NCBI GenBank assembly: GCA_964020975.1
Contig: OZ026619.1
Coordinates: 83,529,245-83,593,244, forward strand
Reading direction: 5' to 3'
Source of the DNA: Hermodice carunculata
Taxonomy: Eukaryota > Annelida > Polychaeta > Eunicida > Amphinomidae
DNA: 64,000 bases
Every line of letters starts with the position of its first letter. Within the stretch, counting starts at the first letter, position 1. The position numbers were made by a program, and so were the translations under genes. Under the pieces are notes generated by a model. It was not told where the DNA came from. It ran no database searches and saw only the letters and a program-made list of their open reading frames with translations. Shown piece after piece: positions 25,641 to 38,548 of the stretch.

Positions 25641-26711
25641 GTCCTGTCAGCCAGTCCTAAAACAACCACAGTGGAAACCTAACATTTTCATATAATTTTA
25701 CTCATGGTCAAGTCATTCAACACCATACATGTAGATGGGTGGTCTTCAATGGAAGATTTCAAGTCAAGGGGTACAGTAATATTCAAGCCAAAAATGCAAT
25801 AAGTTACTCTGATCACATTTAATATAATAATTTGTAACACGTGCATCATCTGTACAATTTCGAGAAGGGTTAAAAATTCTATCTGTGCCAGCCCATTCAT
25901 GCAATACACATTATATTAGGCTCAATGTTTGCAGAGAAGAAAAGCAATTCATCTTCTTCCCAGGATCTTTAGATAAAAAGAACTCTGACTCGCTGTCTTG
26001 TATGATGCTTGTGGGCAATTTCACGGCAGGGAGCATCAAGTTATTGAACAGTCAAATTACAAACAGTATCTCCGCACCGAGTCCTGTACACCACCCAACT
26101 AATATCAATAAATTATACTTATCTGAAAAACGGAAAACTTTCAAGTGGCCAATCAATGGGTAATTCAACTGTTGGAAGATATTAATTCATAACCATTGAG
26201 GCATATTGAGCAGCTGATCAGGAATAAACATAGAGACTTCTTGCAGGCTGGTGAATTCGATCCAAAAAATCAAATTGCTTTCCACCATGAGAAAGAAAAA
26301 AAAAAAGATCTGTCAATAGACAACTCATGGCATGTGCTCGGCACCAATTCTAGCAGCTTCTTCCCCCTTCAGATATTTCAATTTCTTCTGGATGGAGAGC
26401 ATTCAAATAGTGAGGCACTCTGGGCCTCATTCAGTTCCCATTTAACCAAAGATCTGTCACAGTCTGAACAGGCATGTGTACAGCGGCCAGCCTACAGCTG
26501 ATGTTTATGTGGCAAATACTTTGTAATAAGATACAATCTGTAAAGTTAGACAGCCACATAATATAGATGTAGTTGTTTACAAGGAATTAGGGCCAGTTTT
26601 CCTGCACTTGAAGACATTTAAACACTTGTCTACAAGTTTCCTCTTCATACATTTATAGCATCACCCCATACTTTCCAATTTCAAATCCACATAACAAACA
26701 CAAATTACCAG

Positions 26712-26775
26712 CCTGCACTAGCATATTAATTTCCCACCAAATAGTTGACCCTGTCACCAGGCAAGGGTAACATTC
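26712..26775. repeat. Terminal fragment with TAATTTCCCACC box
   Basis: GCATATTAATTTCCCACCAA is the conserved end seen at 2753 and, inverted, at 14641. The following sequence differs, so this is a short fragment or a related family. Confidence 0.35.
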
Positions 26776-27475
26776 AATTGCATACCATTATACAGGCTTT
26801 CTGATGGAAAACAAAAGGTGTCACTAACATTTTCAGGAATGAACAATATTATACAAAACAGATGTGACAACAATGACTCCTTGTATGAAGCTGAGTGTGT
26901 ATTAGAAGAAAATGACTGACTTTAAAACAGTCAGTTCTCTCCATGTTGCCAGGTTGGCCTCAGCAACATAATATATGTGCCATGTTTGATACAAGGACCT
27001 GCCCATACATACAGGTACTTCCTTGTTTCATGACAAGAGCCAAAGACCCACTGCAGCTAAAATGAAAGCTTTACAAGTATTAAAGATTTTCTCCTGGAAG
27101 TCCCCCTAGCAAAGTATTCACAAATTGTCTGTATTTTACACAGCATGACATCGAGTCTCCTTAAACCTCCTGAAAATTAAGGGGTGTGAGGATACCTGGA
27201 TTCAATTTAATTACACAGCCAATTAATCTGATTACATTTATGTTAAATCTTGGGTAGCTCTAGCAAGGCAAAGCTTAAAAAATGCAAAATCTGAATAAAG
27301 TAGCACTAGCTGACAATTACTTAATTTACGACAGTAAGTCTTTTTGGCACTATTTTACTGAATATAGTACAAAATATTGTACAAACATTTTATAGCTGGA
27401 CAAGATTAAAGTCTCAATGACGATACTGCAATGGAGATAGACCAATTACCCTCACTGCAATATGTATATACTCAC

Positions 27476-27565
27476 AGTGCCAGGAAGCAGAAGTTTCAGG
27501 GCCTCAGCTGACAGGTTCTGTAGCTCCGTCAGACTTGTCGCTCCACTCAACTGCAATATGGCAGC
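27476..27565 (-). CDS. Exon 2, amphipathic helix segment
   Basis: A 90-nt exon of exactly 30 codons. The acceptor is TTTGTTTGCAG and the donor GGCACT then GTGAGTAT, both close to consensus. It encodes AAILQLSGATSLTELQNL followed by SAEALKLLLPGT. Leucines every three to four residues suggest two helices ending at a Pro-Gly turn. Joined to exon 1 the N-terminus reads as one continuous helix (VERIQKVQ then AAILQLSG). Composition is clearly richer in GC than the flanking introns. I considered the tyrosyl-tRNA synthetase C-terminal helix pattern (SLxELQxLS) but no other synthetase motif occurs. Confidence 0.65.
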
Positions 27566-27885
27566 CTGCAAACAAACAAAAATGAAGGCCACAATAAAAA
27601 AGTTGCGCATATTCTATTATTGTATATATATATACGTGTTCAACTGCCTTCTGTGACAAGAATTAATTTCTTCTGACAAATCATATCCTTGCCATATGGA
27701 ACGGAAAAAATAAAATTCCCTCTATGTTTTTCAGGCACTTTGACCAAAAACTGTTGAAGACACAAACTCCTCTACTTGTAGGTAGAAATAAGAAATAGCC
27801 CCTTTCCTTTTCAGTAAAGAATGTGTGTACAGCTTTCCCCAGAATTGGTTTGGGCAGGTTTGCTTACATTGGAAGTACATACTTG

Positions 27886-27957
27886 GGACCGAGCAACGGT
27901 GTTCAGTATAGAGAGGTGTTCGGTCTATGGAGGTGTTCGGTTAGCGAGGTTTTACTG
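27886..27957. mobile_element. Right-end fragment of the pogo-like family
   Basis: Contains GAGAGGTGTTCGG and GAGGTGTTCGGTTAGCGAGG, and ends GGTTTTACTG followed by TA, matching the right end at 40960-41009. No left end is found nearby. Confidence 0.55.
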
Positions 27958-28874
27958 TACTTGTAAAAATAAAGGGTTCCACCCACCAACACCTGCAAAT
28001 TCACACCAGAGGATTCTGTTCAAGGGTACTGTACCCCTCTATAGAGGCTCCATCCTAGTAAGCAACACAACCTCCGTGAGAACTCACAAGCTGATATTGT
28101 CAGCTTTATAATGTTTTGTGACCTTTCGGGCCTCAAAAGGCCATTCAGGAACTGCATACAGAAGCCTTAAATCAAAATTTCAAAGCCCCACACTGCCAAA
28201 CAAATTGCTCACACAATATGGTGAAGAAGCACAACACACACTGACCCCACAGTGCTTGGTCCTTGAGAAGTTTAATAGACATTGCAAGTTGCTCCTTGCA
28301 TGCTGTTCAAAATGCCCTAAATATATGAGTTTAATTGTAAATGACTTCAGACTGAATGTTTCCATGTGTAGAGAAACTATGACAAGTGATTGGCATACTT
28401 TATTGTTGTGCACATCTCCCAGACCAAATTAATGGATGCTCCTGTCCCATGTATACAAAATATGTGTTGCACTTGGGGGGAAAAATAGCGAAAGCATTTT
28501 ATTCTTCCACTCTTTGGATGCACTAAACACCACTGTTTTTTAATGGGGATTGTGATTGCAGCTAGTTCCCAGGTAGGCATGTTCTCCCATTAGTGATGAT
28601 ACTGCAAGGATTGCTCTGCCTTCACGGCTCCTCTTTTCAGAGAAATTTTCCTAACAAAGGTCCAGTTTTTGCCAAATATTCCCTAAAAATGGGTAATTTT
28701 TCTCTTTCATTATGTTTATGGCCCAAAATCAAAAAAAAACTAGAACTGACTGATTTTCCAACAGAAAATCAAATGTCTCCCGGTGGAACACTTACGTCTC
28801 TGAATAAGCTACAGGTGATAACAAATTACAAATGACCCAAGTTTCCCTGAAAATTACGATCCTATTTTAGCTCT

Positions 28875-31110
28875 CGCCTAGATACATTACTCTAGCAATT
28901 TTCATCAAGTTCTTCAAAACCAATGCAGAGAAACCAATTTCACATAAATGACCCTGTGACCCTGAAAATTAGGTCAAGGTCACCCAAATACAATCCCAAC
29001 CTTGGTCTTACCTTGATACATAATCCTACCAAGTTTCATCAAATTCCATCAAGTTCTTCATGACATATCGAATGGAAACCAATTTCACATGTGACCCTGT
29101 GACCTTGAGAATTAGGTCAAGGTCATCCAAATACAATCCCAACCTAGGTCTTGCCAAGATACATAATCCTACCAAGTTTCATCAAATTCCATCAAGTTCT
29201 TCATGACTTATCATACGGAAACCAATTTCACATAAGTGACCCTGTGACCTTGAGAATTAGGTCAAGGTCATCCAAGTACAATCCAAACCTAGGTCTTGCC
29301 AAGATACATAAGCCTACCAAGTTTCATCAAATTCCATCAAGTTCTTCAAGACATCGCACGGAAACCAATTTCACATGAGTGACCCTGTGACCTTGAGAAT
29401 TCGCTCAAGGTCATCCAAATACAATCCCAACCTAGGTCTTGCCAAGATACATAATCCTACCAAGTTTCATCAAATTCCATCAAGTTCTTCATGACTTATC
29501 GCACGGAAACCAATTTCATATAAGTGACCCTGTGACCTTGAAAATTAAGTCAAGGTCACTCAAATACAATCCCAACCTAGGTCTTGTCTAGATACATAAT
29601 CCTACCAAGTTTCATCAAATTCCATCAAGCTCTTCAAGACTTATCGCGCGGAAACCAATTTCACATAAGTGACCCTGTGACCTTGAGAATTCGCTCAAGG
29701 TCATCCAAATACAATCCCAACCTAGGTCTTGCCAAGATACATAATCCTACCAAGTTTCATCAAATTCCATCAAGTTCTTCATGACTTATCGCACAGAAAC
29801 CAATTTCATATAAGTGATCCTGTGACCTTGAGAATTAGGTCAAGGTCACCCAAATACTATCCCAACCTAGGTCTTGCCTAGATACATAATCCCACAAAGT
29901 TTCATCAAATTCCATCAAGTTCTTCAAGACTTATCGCACGGAAACCAATTTCACATAAGTGACCCTGTGACCTTGAGAATTCGCTCAAGGTCATCCAAAT
30001 ACAATCCCAATCTAGGTCTTGCCAAGATACATAATCCTACCAAGTTTCATCAAATTCCATCAAGTTCTTCATGACTTGTCGCACAGAAACCAATTTCATA
30101 TAAGTGACCCTGTGACCTTGAAACTTAAGTCAAGGTCACTCAAATACAATCCCAACCTAGGTCTTGCCTAGAAACATAATCCTACCAAGTTTCATCAAAT
30201 TCCATCAAGCTCTTCAAGACAAATCGCACGGAAACCAATTTCACATAAGTGATCCTGTGACCTTGAGAATTCGCTCAAGGTCATCCAAATACAATCCCAA
30301 CCTAGGTCTTGCCAAGATACATAATCCTACCAAGTTTCATCAAATTCCATCAAGTTCTTCATGACTTATCGCACAGAAACCAATTTCATATAAGTGATCC
30401 TGTGACCTTGAGAATTAGGTCAAGGTCACCCAAATACTATCCCAACCTAGGTCTTGCCTAGATACATAATCCCACAAAGTTTCATCAAATTCCATCAAGT
30501 TCTTCAAGACTTATCGCACGGAAACCAATTTCACATAAGTGACCCTGTGACCTTGAAAATTCGCTCAAGGTCGTCCAAATACAATCCGAACTTAGGTCTT
30601 GCCAAGATACATAATCCTACCAAGTTTCATCAAATTCCATCAAGTTCTTCATGACTTGTCGCACGGAAACCAATTTCATATAAGTGACCCTGTGACCTTG
30701 AAAATTAAGTCAAGGTCACTCAAATACAATCCCAACCTAGGTCTTGCCAAGATACATAATCCCACCAAGTTTCATGAAATTCCATCAAGTTCTTCAAGAC
30801 TTATCGCACGGAAACCAATTTCACATAAGTGACCCTGTGACCTTGAGAATTCACTCAAGGTCATCCAAATACAATCCCAACCTAGGTCTTGCCAAGATAC
30901 ATAATCCTACCAAGTTTCATCAAATTCCATTCTGTTCTTCATGACTTATCGAACGGAAACCAATTTCACATAAGTGACCCTGTGACCTTGAGAATTAGGT
31001 CAAGGTCACCCAAATACAATCCCAACCTAGGTCTTGCCTATATACATAATCCTACCAAGTTTCATCAAATTCTGTCAAGTCCTTCAAGACTTATAGCACG
31101 GAAACCAAGT
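28875..31110. repeat. 145-bp satellite, about 15 units, with higher-order structure
   Basis: Unit landmarks are CAAGTTTCATCAAATTCCAT, GAAACCAATTTCACATAAGT, GACCCTGTGACCTTGA and CCCAACCTAGGTCTTGCC, recurring every 145 bp. From 29397 on, units with TTCGCTCAAGG (29397, 29687, 29977, 30267, 30557, and a variant at 30847) alternate with units reading AAGTCAAGG or AGGTCAAGG. The AAGT and AGGT types also alternate. Private variants (AATACTATCCC and ATCCCACAAAG) recur 580 bp apart at about 29850 and 30431. The first few units on the left are most diverged. The 66-codon frames here are repeat artefacts. Confidence 0.95.
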
Positions 31111-31122
31111 GTTGAAGAACCT

Positions 31123-31162
31123 GAACAACAACAACAACAAGAAGAAGAAGAAGAAGAAGAAG
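31123..31162. repeat. (CAA)n(GAA)n microsatellite
   Basis: GAACAACAACAACAACAAG is followed by eight GAA units, between the satellite and the right end of its host element. Confidence 0.95.
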
Positions 31163-32634
31163 AAGCGGAAGAAACGGGCACTAATCCAATATGTCACCCG
31201 GCTTCCACCGGGAGACATAATTCTTTAACTAAGGTCGAAATTTTCTTCCTGGAGCACTTTTCAAGCCAATTTGGGACTATTTTCTACTACATGTATTTTG
31301 ATTGAAAATTCCCTATCAAAAATATCATTTTTGTGAAAAAGTGCCCTAACAAAGGGTGGGTTTTTTAAAAGGTCGAGCCGCACACCTCCACCAAAAATTT
31401 GGGGAAGTAGCCAGTGAAGGCATAGATCTGCCCTTGTATCTACCTTCTGTTTGCATCATTTACACTGCACAACCATCAGCTACATTGCATTTATGACCTG
31501 CCAGGGACACCTGCAGACTTGTCATTCACAGCATACACAGGACACATGTGTGTTTTAATTTGCAAACAATACAGCAATTGGTGTGCATTCAAATTCAAGG
31601 TAGTCATCTTTCAACACACATGTCTCTAAAGAATACAATTCTTCTAAAGCTGTCTTCTGCGAGCCCTTGGCTTTTCAGCATTCTGAATCATCATCATCAT
31701 GGTGGCATATATATTACAGACATGTATCAACTGTACAAAGAAAAAACATTACTTTGATTTTCTTTTATGCACATACATGTATGTATCATTCTAGACCATC
31801 CTTCATTGGGGCGCTTTATGGGTTAACATGTTTACATGTTTTTCGAACACATCCCCTTCCATGGTGGAGATTATTGATGATGTCTTCAGTATATATGGAT
31901 AATATTGAGATGAATTAAAGCTTACTTCATTTCATCATCCACTTGAACTACTTTTACCCTACCATGAATTTCAATTCAGCTGCAGATTACTCCACAAAAA
32001 TAGGCATATAAGCACCTTGACACCACAGTCAAGCTATATTCACAGCCACAAGCATGTACTCTAATCATAATCTCTATGTGAAACCCACAGATAGTTACCA
32101 TCATGTACCTATGTACCACAACATGTACAGGCCAAGGCACCCTAAACATTCCATTGCAGGGGAACCCTATAGTCAACTCCCAAGGGCCAAGGACACTTGC
32201 TCCAAACTGGACATGGGAGGACTTTGAGGGCAATGCCCCCAAAAATCTCAGCTTCCATCAACTCAGGGGCTATTCCACGGAGCTTCCAACAAGAATCCAA
32301 AGCCACCGCCGATTCCCATGATAGACAACAGCTGTTGGTGTGGAAAACCACTACAGGAAACCACTGAGCTTCATTATAAACGTCCTTCCGTCTGGTAACC
32401 AGATACAACCCGATACAACACACCTCTTCCTCCAGTCATACAAATTATACGAGACAACTGGAAAATCCTTAAGGCATCACACCATGCAGCAGTGTTGGTT
32501 GACAAGGCAGTGAAGATTGAATGTACGTTGAAGATAAGCTGGTTCACTTCAGTATCATATACAATCCCAACTTGGGTAACAAACCATCCATATATGGCTA
32601 AAGCTAGACATACCTTCAATGCAAGCATTGCCTG

Positions 32635-33002
32635 AAGGGTCGGCCATTTGCTCAAATTAGGTAATGGTGACACCAAAATCTGATCAGTTTATCTTGGTAT
32701 GCTAGATAAGCATACTGCCCAATTTGAGCAAAATACATTGGAGCATTCTGGAGATATTGTGGGAACAAACCCTAACAAGTATGTTATTAGGCTGCCATAT
32801 GCTCAAATTAGGTGATAGTGACACCAAAATCTGATCAGCTCATCTTGCCAGGTTAGGTAAACATATTGCCAAATTTGAGCAAAATACATGGACGCATTCT
32901 GTAGATATCACCATAATGAGAATGTGCACATCTAGACGTACATCGGATCCAGACGGACGGACAACCCAAAAACAAAAAGGGTGCCCTCTACGGGAGACCC
33001 TT
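32635..33002. mobile_element. Second pearl-like element, two core repeats and ACGG box
   Basis: Ends AAGGGTC (32635) and GACCCTT (32996-33002). Two tandem core units of about 160 bp each carry GCTCAAATTAGGTRATRGTG, ACACCAAAATCTGATCAG and TTTGAGCAAAATACAT (32651 and 32808). Then come CAGACGGACGGACAACCC and a right-end hairpin, AGGGTGCCCTCTACGGGAGACCCT split as AGGGT-CC and GG-ACCCT. Confidence 0.6.
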
Positions 33003-34149
33003 AAAAAGCATAGTAACTCTTGAAATTGTATCAATTGCAAGTACTGAGTCCCCCTCTTGACAAACCACTGAGCAAGCCATGTGCACACAAACAGGCAGGT
33101 CATACTCAGTCCCAACAGGAGGTTCTTGTGGGAGTTCAAATCTTATCTGATTTCCTCACATGTGCTCTATGTAGCAAACAGACTACGTGGCACAAACAAA
33201 ACGTCCCTTACATGACAAACTCGGCAAAGATTTCTATTACATCAGTGACCAAAACACACAGAGGACCCTCTGGGTCAAAAATTCTGCCAAAAGCTGATCA
33301 CAGTGGACTCAACATTCAAGTTCCATTATTGAATATATCCATATCCCTCATGGCCCCTCTCCATTTAAATCGAAATAAGGTAAAACTCCATTTTTGGAGT
33401 ACAGTGCCTGGTCAAATGGTCGCATGTGATGTGTGCAGATGGAGCAAGGTCAATATGTTGCATCTTATTCCATCATGTGCATGCGCAACGCACATGCAGT
33501 GTGCCTGCATACGCTGTACCCCTAAAATGGAGATTTGTCCAAAATAGGAGGGTGAAACTTGATGCGCCAGCCTGGTTCCATCAAGTCATTCAGCCTCCGC
33601 ATGATGAGTAGTCGGAGCACACATTTGCTCAGTCTACACGGTCAAATGCTAAATTTTTGTTGTCATACCTCATTCATCCATGTTACCAGCAGCTCTGGCC
33701 ATTGACACATCTTGTGTGCAACTGTCAACAGGTTAATGGAAAAAGTTCTATCCAGAGGGAACATACTATTGATTTCTGATCACCCCTAGCCAGACATTCC
33801 CTGATCATGGGTTCAACTTAGTTTCAAGCCCAATGCAGCTTGCGTCAACTAACCGAGCTGGCACACCAACTGACCTAGCCTTACTTGCAGGGTCAATGTC
33901 CTTCTACAGACAAACCTTGGTACGTTTGAAATTCACAGGCTACGGCAACCACACCACAGCCAACACACGTCCTGTCATCACTTAATCAACATGTACAGGT
34001 ATTGCATATTGACGGCAAGTTACAGATGCCTGTTCATAAGGACTACTCAACCGTTAACCGTTAAGTTCCTGACGCGTTCAGATAAATGAAACCAGTCAGC
34101 TCATTACCCCTACCATTGCAGCCACTGGTCCTGTCTTGAATATATAGCC

Positions 34150-34290
34150 CATCATACCCCTCCATAAGGCCATTCTCACCAAAGGTCACCTCTTACAAGG
34201 CCACTATACTCATGTCCAAAGTAGGCATTTCTATAATCATCCCCTTCAATAAAGGCCACCTGCTAATCAGGCCGAGACACCAACAATACA
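34150..34290. mobile_element. Degenerate CAGTGGTCC-family interior
   Basis: CTCCATAAGGCCATTCTC, TTACAAGGCCACTATA and CAATAAAGGCCACCTGC resemble the interior of 13293-13470. The termini are not preserved. Confidence 0.3.
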
Positions 34291-34709
34291 GCCTTATGTT
34301 GACATTTTTAGCAGGACCATGAAACTTTTACATACATACAGGGAGTCCATGCCATGGCCAACAGGTATCAACCAACGGGACTGACATTGGTGACAAGTGT
34401 ATGGCCTGGCATATTATTTCGTTGCTGTTTTAGGGATGCCGCTAGACCATGTAGCATTTGACTGAGCTCTGAACTGCAATCACTGTTTACCATGTTCATT
34501 GTACCTCTAAATACGGGACCAGAACTGCCATCAGTATCACACACAAAACATTCTGTACATTACTAACAGATCATTAAGTGAAGGAAGTCAATGAGACAAC
34601 AACCGGGTCATCAACTTAGGCCCTCTAAAGCTTCAGATTTTTAAGCAGTGGATTTCGTAGACATGTGACCTTTACTTTGAGGCCAAGAACACCCAATTTC
34701 AAACACAAC

Positions 34710-35150
34710 CTTTACAAAGCAGAAATGTTGGGTTTATGCTGATTTTTGCTGTATTTCTGTTGGGTATCCTGGGATCACACAGGCTTTTGCTGTGTAAAAA
34801 ACAGAGAGGTTTTTTGTTCTATGTTGGGTTTTTTGCTGGGTTTGCAGGATTTTGCACATAACTGATGGAATCTGCAGGGTCTTGAGTCCCAGCAGATTCT
34901 TGCAAGATCCCAACATACACAGTCTGCTAGAGTTAGAGACTCTGCAGGGGGGCCAGCAAGATCCCAACATTAATAATGTGTCAAGCAAAATTGGTAACAT
35001 GGAACCTTTGCAAATTTTTTATTTTAATGTTGGGTTTTGGCTCTTAAAATTCTTGACATAATCCCAACATTTTTTCCCAGAAAAAACAGTAAAACATTGA
35101 CGAAATCCAGCAAAAACCAGCGGGATCCTGACATTTTGGGTTTGTAAAAG
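34710..35150. mobile_element. About 440-bp MITE with long imperfect inverted ends
   Basis: Left CTTTACAAAGCAGAAATGTT and TGATTTTTGCTGTATTTC pair with right GAAATCCAGCAAAAACCAG and CATTTTGGGTTTGTAAAAG. Inner words GATCCCAACAT and AATGTTGGGTTT repeat in both directions, so most of the unit can fold. No clear target duplication. Confidence 0.55.
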
Positions 35151-35154
35151 AAGT

Positions 35155-35400
35155 GATGTCCTACCTGGATACATATCTTCAGCAACTTTTACCTTTCATT
35201 AAATTACTGTTTAGTTATTGTAGAGAAACCAATTTTGTTCAAGAGACCTTGACCCTGACGCAAAAGGTCACCAATAATTATTAATAGCTGGGAAAATCTT
35301 CCTTAGATACATTGTGACAAAATTTGAAGGAAACTGGACATGTATTGCAGAAGTTCCCATCCAGAGACAATATCTGGATAGACCAACAACCTGATCAGTA
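35155..35400. repeat. Degenerate core-like repeat
   Basis: GTAGAGAAACCAATTTTGTT, GACCTTGACCC and AAAGGTCACC resemble the satellite unit at 28875 loosely, as a single diverged copy. Confidence 0.3.
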
Positions 35401-36489
35401 TAAGGCACCCACTCCTTCAATGTGAGGCTCTAATAACTGAGCACTGTATAGAGTTTTAAGATGGTTGTTTCTTGAAAGAACGAAGATGGTTTTTCCATCT
35501 GTCCTGCAAGCACAACAGAACTTTGTGAATTTAGTACAAGGAGAGATAAATCAAGAACCAAGTACTTTTAGAAAAAGAATACGAAAGAAAACCAATTCTT
35601 CAGGGGAATAAAACTGAGAATTAAAAAAGCAATGAAAAAAAATATGCATTACACCCTGACTTGGCCCCCTAATTTCCCCCCCAGCTGATTGCAAAGCACA
35701 ACTCCAAGTGCAAATGGACAGCAACGAAGGGGAAATATACCCGTTGTTTTGAGCAAGGCACCATGACAAGGCAACCTGCACAAGCTTAGGGCCTCATGCC
35801 TAAATGGTAATCATTGTACACCTATCAGATATCTCTTGTTTCTGGATGGTTATTGATTCCAGGCCATTACGCCATATTGAACATGTTAGACTTTAGAAAT
35901 GGACCTAACGAATCTGCCAGGTTGACTGCTTTGCTTGATGACTGCTTATAATTAACTCCCCAGGCTCTCATGTGAGTTATCTTAGTAATATTTCAACTTT
36001 TGACTTTTAAGGACAAGTCAGTCAACAAGGGTTTGGACACTGCAATCTCGAGAGAAACTAACTGCAATGAAGCTGACAATTCATGAGATGTAAATGACCT
36101 CTGGACACATGTTGTATACTTAAAAAGAGTTAATGAGCCACTGCCAAGTCTCGCTGGAAAATTGATTGGTACCCACTAAGTGGCCACACCAGACTGTGAC
36201 AGCAATGGTGCCCTGACCAATCTGTGGCCATCAGGGCCAGGCAGCTGAGCCTCTAGAGTCATGTATTTTGGTTCAAAATTTCTACAGCCCATCAATAACA
36301 CTTGTAAATGCACAGCTGCATGGTCTCTCGTCACAGTGACTTGGGATGCATGGGGTGAGACAGTTACCACAAGAGCTACAGACCAGCACTGAGTTGTTTG
36401 GGGAGACAGGGAGGGCCACTGCTGTCCGAGACTCAAGACTTGGCCACAAGAGACTACTCTGCAAAGTCCCAAATTCTATCTTCTCTGAG

Positions 36490-36718
36490 TTAACCTTTTC
36501 CTGGTGAGAATCAGACTGAGTCAAACAGCTTGTCTTGGTGTATGCTGGGCACACTGGGCCCAACCCTCCGTCAGGGAGGCTACAGACCTAGTCATAATGA
36601 TAGGTCCTATTTACAATTCTCGGTTAACATCAATATGACATTTAAGCAAAAGCGTTAAAGCACATGACAATTTACATTTGGATGCTTTAGGGCAATCTAA
36701 GCAGGGAAGGTGTTAAGC
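36490..36718. mobile_element. TTAACCC MITE, diverged copy
   Basis: TTAACCTTTTCCTGGTGAG, GACTGAGTCAAACAGCTTGT, GGGCCCAACCC and GATAGGTCCTATTTACAA follow the family order and end near GGAAGGTGTTAA. The right half of the inner hairpin is diverged. Confidence 0.5.
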
Positions 36719-38548
36719 CACTTGCTTTGGGAGAATTCTCTTTAATTCACTCTATCTTTTGATGACATCATCATGATCAGTGGTGGTCTAGCTCTAAACA
36801 GTTTGTCATCCATTTGAACCAAAGAGTCTTGCCCCAACTGGAGATATCACTCCTATATTTTGTTGTTGAAGATGTTGTCTACAAGTGCTTTGTTGATAAA
36901 ATTATGCAATTTGTGGTGCTAACAAGCATGAACCATGAATACTATGACAACATGACATGTACCTCTAACAAAGGCTAGATACCTTGTTTGTAAGCAGACC
37001 AGCATGCAAGAAAAGTGTGAACACTGTTCAAGGACTATTTTAACCATACCTACAAATACATTTGCACAAACAAAAGTTGGTGCCGCCAGGTACACGTATT
37101 GGGGGTATAGTCTGCCTTACACCAAGGCCCAAGGTAAGTTTTTCCAAGAATATGGAAACTGAGCATGAATTTTACTTTCATCTCACAAGTTCTCTCAGTT
37201 AAAAACAAATACTGGGGATGAAGTTCTGCGACTCCTTGTTACCTGCCATGTCATGTCCATCCACTTTTTGGACTGGGAAGATGGAAGATACTCTTCGAAG
37301 ACAGAAAAAGGCCACAGAAAAGGTCAGTGCATTATAGGTTTGCACTAATGGAGAAAAAATCTGTAAAAAGAGAGCATTTTCCTGGGTCATATGTTGCTAA
37401 TTTAATCTCCCTTCTAAGGGGCAGGCTTGCTCTTCACCATTGAATGTAAATATCTATTTTTTCTAGCTTGACCCTTTTCTCTCAGGATACATTTGGACAG
37501 ATTTATTACTTGACATTTCAATATGCATGACCTCAAAGTTAAGGGACTATAGATCATGACAGAAAAGGGGCAACATATGGAGTTCAGCAAGAGGGCACAT
37601 TTCAAGATAACCCGGTTTATATACCACACTCAAAATCGGTACTCTACGGTGACCAATAATAGGATTCAGTCAGTAACAGTAGGCAGTCCAAAGATCAATA
37701 TTTATGAAATTGATTTTCCCACTCCTCGGCAAGTTTTGTGCGAATTTGTCCACTGGCACTGCCCATTGCCAAGTCAGTTCCTCAGATACAGCACTCACTC
37801 ACTTAGAATGGAGCCACTGACCCAGTGACGGTGGACAAAAATCCCTTGAGAAGGAATGAGGGATGCCCAATCTTTGTATACCGCTGGAATGCAATTCAAG
37901 GGAATCCCCAATAATGACGTAGGGGCTTCCGCACATGTCCATTCACATAGTTTACGATTTGAAATGTAACATGCCGAGATTCAACAGCCATGGCGAAATC
38001 GCAATTAATATGACATGACAATAAAGTTTGCTGAAGAAAGTTATACATGAACATGAAATAAAACGTGTTTTGAACACATTCACTGAAACAGATGAGGGAT
38101 AAGGAACACATGCAGCAGTTCAGGTAATGCACTGCCTGAAAATACCAAGTATTGTGGCTATTGCTGCTGATACTGGATCTGGTTTAACTTCATGCGGAGA
38201 AATTGTACATGTACATGCATCACTGTTCATTTTCCTTGCAGTTTTAGCAGGGGAAAATAAATGTTGACCTTCGTTATTGGTTTACATATGTGTACAGGTC
38301 TATACCTACCAACACAATCAATAACATGAAAAGGAAAAATTGGGTGGTTGATACGTATTGGGCACCATTGTAGGTAAACGAGTCAATCTTGCTGTGCATA
38401 TTTTTTGTGAAATCTTATATGATAACAGCAATGTTTTCCTGTGGTTGTATATGTCATTTGACAGCCAAAACAGCAGTCTCTGTTTGTTGGGGTTGGGGCT
38501 TTTGAGTGAATTGCATTACCACTTAGGAGAAAATCGGAAATATGTCTA

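Larger units (their letters stand above)
28774..31217. mobile_element. TIR element carrying a 145-bp satellite
   Basis: The left end TGTCTCCCGGTGGAA (28774-28788) is the exact inverted partner of TTCCACCGGGAGACA (31203-31217). The right end also folds locally (ATGTCACCCGG with CCACCGGGAGACAT). Between them are the satellite (28875-31110) and a CAA/GAA tract (31123-31162). Sequence on both outer sides belongs to another repeat family, supporting true ends. The plan (ends, tandem core, microsatellite, 3' hairpin) resembles HINE/pearl-like elements. Confidence 0.6.
28634..31430 (-). repeat. Interspersed repeat family F, reverse copy split by the satellite element
   Basis: The left piece 28634-28770 (TTTTCCTAACAAAGGTCCAG, TTTTGCCAAATATTCCCT) and right piece 31219-31430 (AAATTTTCTTCCTGGAGCAC, GTGCCCTAACAAAGGGTGGG, AGGTCGAGCCGCACACC, ATTTGGGGAAGTAG) correspond, in reverse, to the two halves of the copy at 61745-62070. 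The element 28774-31217 lies between them. Confidence 0.6.

Noticed and set aside
28875-31110. CRISPR-like array
   Set aside because: Eukaryotic context, the whole 145-bp unit repeats without unique spacers, and there are no cas genes.
29151-31305. Series of 66- to 138-codon frames spaced 145 or 290 bp apart
   Set aside because: Repeat-generated: no start context, splice sites or selection signal, and identical content in each satellite unit.
32604-32625. 18-nt micro-exon on the minus strand (GCAATGCTTGCATTGAAG)
   Set aside because: The phase would fit but the segment is palindromic, abuts a mobile element end, and adds nothing to the frame.
33020-33547. 175-codon plus-strand frame
   Set aside because: No recognisable domain, low-complexity-free but random composition, no splice context, and part overlaps the flank of a pearl-like element.
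37243-37360. Exon-like segment on the minus strand (acceptor TCTTTTTACAG, donor GCAG then GTAACA, 39 open codons)
   Set aside because: It starts in phase 0 and ends in phase 1, which cannot fit between exon 1 and exon 2 of the gene model, and the peptide is unremarkable. It could be an unrelated or alternative exon.
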